Assembly: GCA_947623455.1 (NCBI GenBank)
Contig: OX392534.1
Span: forward strand, 11,914,001 to 11,978,000
Origin: Mimachlamys varia
Lineage: Eukaryota; Mollusca; Bivalvia; Pectinida; Pectinidae
Reading direction: 5' to 3'
DNA: 64,000 nt
Under the pieces are notes generated by a model. The model had not been told where the DNA came from and made no database searches. It saw nothing but the letters and a program-made list of their open reading frames with translations. Each line of letters starts with the position of its first letter. Within the stretch, counting starts at the first letter, position 1. Position numbers and translations under genes: made by a program. Shown one piece after another: positions 58,891 through 64,000 of this stretch.

Positions 58891-60984
58891 CACACCCATG
58901 TAGGATTCGTTCAGTTCACAACTTTTGAAAACATTTTATGACTTAATGTTCCTATATTATGATGTACCGTATATGAAATGTTTCTTAAACAGGGTTTCTA
59001 TTTCAAATGTTTAAACAACACTACAAGATGTAATATATGCCTCTGAAAATGATTATTTGTACCCCGTCGTCAGTTTCTTTATAAAATCTAAATTAACATT
59101 ATTGATTAGGCAATTTAACATAAAGCCAATATATCTGAAAACATTAATAGGGATTTTAGACCTGGTAAGGACAAGTCCATAGCAATTTTACCTTTGACTA
59201 ATAACGTAAAGGATGAAATTTTCAATTCGACATGGCAGGAAAACAACAACGTCAGCTAGATGCTTTCTCTGCAGAACAGTACAGATGAAAGAATCAGGCT
59301 GAAATACGTGTTATGCCCAAACAAATTAAGAAAGTTTTTGATATCTCATTATATTTTATACGATTTTTGACAAATGTAAAATGCCATGTTTAAGCGTATG
59401 GATAAGATAAACTGCCCCGATATTAAACAAAGTACGACGACCTGTGATTTTTTTAATTATTATTATTAATATTAAGAGTATAATATGCATTATGAGGATA
59501 ACAGCTGAACATATACTCATAAGAGTTGCAACTCTTTATAAATATATTGCGTTTGCATCGTCAGAATCCATGAATCAGAAATATATTTCCAAATGGCCAA
59601 TACGAATATACCATTATCCTCGAGTCTTTGCTTTAAGATACACGTTGACCACAAAATAAGAAACGAAGAAGGTAACAGATTTAAATGAAATCATTAATGT
59701 TGAAGTTGTCGATGATTCGAATCACAATTGCAAAACGCCAAATGGTTTACCAGCGTTCTACTAATCTACTATTAAGCCCTTTCTAATGTTAACTGTCGTC
59801 TAAAATGCAGGAATACACATTGTAACCAGTGAAAATTGCCCACGGTTTGAGATTCGATAACGATGTATGATATGATCTTATTTTCAGTTAAAGTGTGCAT
59901 GTGCACAAAACATGTATTGATCGTGATGAAAATAGCACAAATTTTATAACCCATTATACAACAAACCCGACGCTGGTGCGGCGCCCGTTAAGGACGCGGG
60001 AAACCCGTGTTATACATCTCGCATGTGTTTTTGTTAATTGTGTGGCGTTCCCTCCGGTGGAACTGCAGCACGTGCTCATGAGTTAAGCACGTCACAACAG
60101 TCCACAAAGTACCAAAGGCAATTCGGTTTACAGGAGATGGTGGTTTTGATCGTTCTTTCGAAAACAAACTTTTCTCTCTTCTGATTGATCGTCTCCATAA
60201 AGTGTTAGAATCGGGAACATTGCATGTGGCGGTTATTATTTATTACAAGATTAAACACATGTTTGACGGTACTGTACAAATATCTGACAGTAAAATCAAG
60301 TGAGGGGTGTACAGTTGCAAAAACGTTCGTCACGTAAAACGAAACCAAAACCGCACAAAATGTGCACGTTATTGGAGAAGTGGCGGTCTATTGAATTCAT
60401 TATCTCCTGGTCGGATAGCTTTCCGCATTATTTTGCCATGTTGGCTCCTAAAACCAGAGAAACTTTAGAAGTACAAACCACAGAATCAATAGGTCTCTGA
60501 TGAATGGAAGAGATCGCTCTGTTCTGTTATTGCCTAATCGAGATCAACAAAACACTGTTCCTCTGCTTTATCGCTTTGACTAAATTGAATGGTAACATAA
60601 ATTTGTATCGTTGACTCATAGAAAACTCCTAGGTGCAATTCACATTCACAGACTACATGGTTGCGAATGTAGGAGGGACACATAACCAAGATGTAGAACA
60701 CTCCCCTGTAGCGAATGCGTATTCGTATAACGACCCGACGTTAATACGGCGATATTAATTAGAACAGGGTACTTTTCTTCATTGTTCTCAAACCTCCCCT
60801 GTTTTACAGTATCTAAACAGCTAAGACCCTTTAAAGACCTCCTTGCGTGCATGTGTTATACATGTGTAAGTGTGTCGGGGTATGTTGCTGTTGGAACCTT
60901 TCTGTGATAACACGGATTTGATGCCGACTGGAAGTGCAATCTCACTGAAATAGCATACCGAGGGACCCAGTGCAGCTTTCCGCC
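58891..60984. other. anonymous sequence without supported genes
   Basis: No recognisable domain, array or element end. A GC-richer patch lies at about 59965-60070. Confidence 0.4.
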
Positions 60985-61235
60985 TCGTCACATTATACAC
61001 ACAACTTCGCATTACGGCCGATCAAATTATAATAACGACTGGTGAATCAACCAACACAGCATTCTGGCCAGTCACATAATACTTACAACGGGTGAACCAC
61101 CCAACACAGCATTCCGGCCGGTCATATTATACCGACAACGGGTAAACCACCCAAAACAGCATTCTGGCCGGTCACATTATACTGACAACGGGTGAACCAA
61201 TCAAAACAGTATTCTTGCCGGTCATATTATATCTT
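60985..61235. repeat. 50-bp minisatellite, about five units
   Basis: The consensus is aacgggtgaaccacccaaca, cagcattccggccggtcata, ttataccgac, period 50 bp. The first unit is most diverged. Confidence 0.88.
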
Positions 61236-61659
61236 ACATGTACGATACATTCTTCAGGTAACAGTATGTGTATTCTTTGTTCAGTCATCGACATACAGGA
61301 TAGCGATAAAACATCTCTATTGAAATATCGGTTCAATGGTAACCTTTTGTAAATATGAAATTTGTAGATGTGCAAGAGGCGACGAACACTTTCAAAACAA
61401 TGGGATGAAATGACTTTTATTGTTCATGTACGTAAAATCATTAGTCAGTGTTGTTTTCAGAAATAAAAATTAATATATTTTCAACAAACAGTTTCATATT
61501 TTTACAATTTTGTGACGTCACAACACCACTGATACTGTGACGTGACAACCAAATTCTATTGATATAGCTTTTTTCTAATTATTTTCACTTACTTTCATCA
61601 ACCTGACCATTTCACATATACATGTATTTGATTAAATGATTATATTGCAAATGAACTAG

Positions 61660-61712
61660 TCATAAGAAATAAATAATAAATTAATTAATAAATGAATAAA
61701 TAAATAAATGAG
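61660..61712. repeat. (aata)n-type microsatellite
   Basis: Interrupted run of aata, aatt and aatg tetramers including aataaataaataaatgag. Confidence 0.8.
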
Positions 61713-64000
61713 TAATATAAGTTGGCCTATTAGTTCCAGTAAGCGGAATCATGTAGAGATGTCGATATTTATTTTATCATCATATTAATTTTTCCAGCCA
61801 AAACCGAATACCTCTGTCTTGTCCGTGCTTCAGTGATACATATTTCTCCTATATTATCTCCAGTTTCTACTGTCAGACTAAACGAACTTTCACTGTGAGT
61901 GGAGGAATACGTCAATGTCAGAAGGTTATTAAATAATGGCGAGGCTTTGTCAAACGATCGGCAGCAAACGCCGTGATTTAATAGCATTTAGATGCGCCAA
62001 CACCAGGAAGACAGTTCAAGTTCCCAGCGTTTTGCGGTGATGAGAAAAGTGATATCTGCTAATGGAATTATCCCTTCTACATGGTAATCTCCACCACGGC
62101 ATCCCCGAGATTAGATCATACGATAACTTATTCAAATTTCTCACCATCCTGTCGACTCCTAGTTTAAACAGTATTTTATTTGAATACAATCATGAAAATA
62201 TACATAAAGCTCGATGAAGGATTTGGAAACGACTGGTAACTCTTTGAATTATTATGCTTTGCTTTACCTGTACAATGTATGACATCACTAGTACATGGAC
62301 AATCCAACAAGTGGAGTGGAGAGCTGGAACCTACATGTAGGAACACGAAGATGCATCAGTAAGTTGATATGAAGATCATGGACATCATTCAGGTATGCTA
62401 TTAGGATCACAGTTGAGTCTTGCCTACAAGTGGATTTTCGTATCCCAAATCTATAAATTGGCATAAACACTTTTGATCTAAAAAGCCATATAAATGAAGT
62501 TCCGTCTACAAGAGAGTGTTTACCATATCCGTTATGTACTAGGTCTAGTAGATTGGACAGACATCAGAACGGTTTGCTTATAACGTGACAGGGTAACAAT
62601 TTGAAAAGTTTATCTATGGTTTGCATATTTAGTATCATACAATCGTGGACGTTCGGACAATTCTTCAGGCCGTTTGAGATGATTGGACTCTTGACTTTCG
62701 GACATTTAGCCCCCTCGAAATTCTGGTTTGGCACCATCAAGACACCTGCTTCCGGTTTTGGTTGGTCTGACACGAACCAAACCAAATGTACCTTAATAAC
62801 TCATTATATAATGTATATGTAGATGCCCGACGCCATTTCAACACCGTTGTCAATATGGATGACTTTAACTTTGATAGCGTCTTGTCCGTCATCGCGATTC
62901 TTTTAATACGAACACCCTCTAAGTTCACTTTATAAATATGTTCATGCCTTTCAATATCGTTAATGATGAGAGGTAAAGGCCACTGACATCAATAGTTTAT
63001 AGTAGGTTAAACTTATTAAGCGAAATGCGTGTGCTATATTTTGCAACATGTTTAAGTTTTAATTGTGGCAGTGAAAATTCCCAGCGGATAAAAGGCATCA
63101 TTCCCTAAATCATACCAGCATCCATTTAGACATTGAGACGTAACCCAACTCGACTTCACTAATCTATAAATCAAATTGTGCGATTGTTAAATTTTCAAAT
63201 AAAGTGCGAAAGCTATTTCGAATTCTTGAAGTTGTAGTCTTTTACACTTGGAAGCGATCGATACTTCAGAGACAATACAATATTTGGTGTGAAGCCTTTC
63301 ACCACAGCGCAATTTATCAACCAAGGAATTCATACCATTGCTCGGTACTGAATGCATTGTTTGCTGGTAAGACTGGAACACCGGTACCCTGTAATGGAGG
63401 AGGAGAGAACGATCGGGGTTGATGACGGGCAAGCAGCCAGGGAGTATCCTTAGCCGTTGTTCCTTACCTCGGAACTACTTTTGGGAGAGGCAAAATCAAT
63501 ATCAACGCTCACAGACGAAGTTAATGTTGAACAAGGACGACAGTTTAAACACCAATATGGAGGGGAGATTGTTACATAATGGCTACATTATATCGCGTCT
63601 AACCTAGCGGTAGATGGCGCCCCGCTGGGCCTTCTCGTCACTTGGTCTCCCTTGGGAAGTTGTATGTCGGTTCTAACATATACGTAAAAAGTAGATCGTT
63701 CCGAGGGGAATATGTCGTCATGACACTCGCGTCATTGTATATTTAAATAACTATCATATCTATATAATACAGTTCATTGAGCTCAGGAAAACAATATGTG
63801 TATTAATCACATTACGGTCTGGATTTGCGGTAACTAAATGTCAACAAGCGTCAACGAGAGACCGATTTGTAACTGAGAGCGTTTGACAACATCGAAGATC
63901 TTCGTGAAAATCGCATCTTGAACTAGCTCACCTCCAATTAAATGATAGATATGTTGTTATATTTGAAATTGTGTAGGGCATGGTTATATTGTCCATTTAC
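61713..64000. other. anonymous sequence to window end
   Basis: Only short frames without recognisable domains; no tandem arrays or element ends seen. Confidence 0.4.

Overview
This is a non-coding-rich, AT-rich animal genomic window, most likely from a bivalve mollusc. Three observations point there: two tRNA-derived SINE families whose heads and 3' tails match what I recall of bivalve SINEs, a Shaker-type potassium channel, and a dense mix of minisatellites, foldback/MITE elements and decayed non-LTR or Penelope-like retroelements. The species is not determined. No prokaryotic-type gene organisation is present.

Only one gene is certain: an uninterrupted minus-strand reading frame (43534-44883) for a Kv1/Shaker-family voltage-gated K+ channel subunit. 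It has a T1 domain, S1-S6, a TVGYGD filter and a PVP hinge. It differs from canonical Shaker in four ways: the S4 voltage sensor is one charge triplet (3 residues) shorter, the filter entrance carries Cys in place of Thr, a symmetric six-cysteine motif precedes T1, and almost no C-terminal tail follows S6. Two further minus-strand stretches look like isolated exons with usable splice sites. One (1964-2340) resembles the P-loop to switch I part of a myosin motor domain but has a shortened P-loop. The other (50195-50403) encodes about 69 residues that I do not recognise.

Layout: 0.1-0.5 kb holds a 79-bp tandem repeat; 2.0-2.3 kb the myosin-like exon; 2.8-6.3 kb a 3.4-kb array of 31-bp repeats with an internal higher-order duplication. 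From 7.6 to 20 kb lies a nest of mobile-element remains: SINEs, a large foldback, and at least seven pieces of one reverse-transcriptase element, two of them joined head to head. The stretch 20-29.5 kb is nearly featureless. From 29.6 to 40.4 kb there are more SINE and dispersed-repeat copies, 23-, 20- and 30-bp minisatellites and a TTAA-flanked MITE. The K+ channel sits at 43.5-44.9 kb in repeat-poor flanks. From 50 kb on there is the second exon candidate, a 40-bp array, a CR1/L2-like LINE fragment on the minus strand, a second foldback, a 51-bp array, the second MITE copy and a 50-bp array.

Most reading frames of 60-130 codons elsewhere lack conserved motifs and splice context, or fall in tandem repeats, and are treated as chance. 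Repeat boundaries were read by eye and may be off by 5-20 bases.
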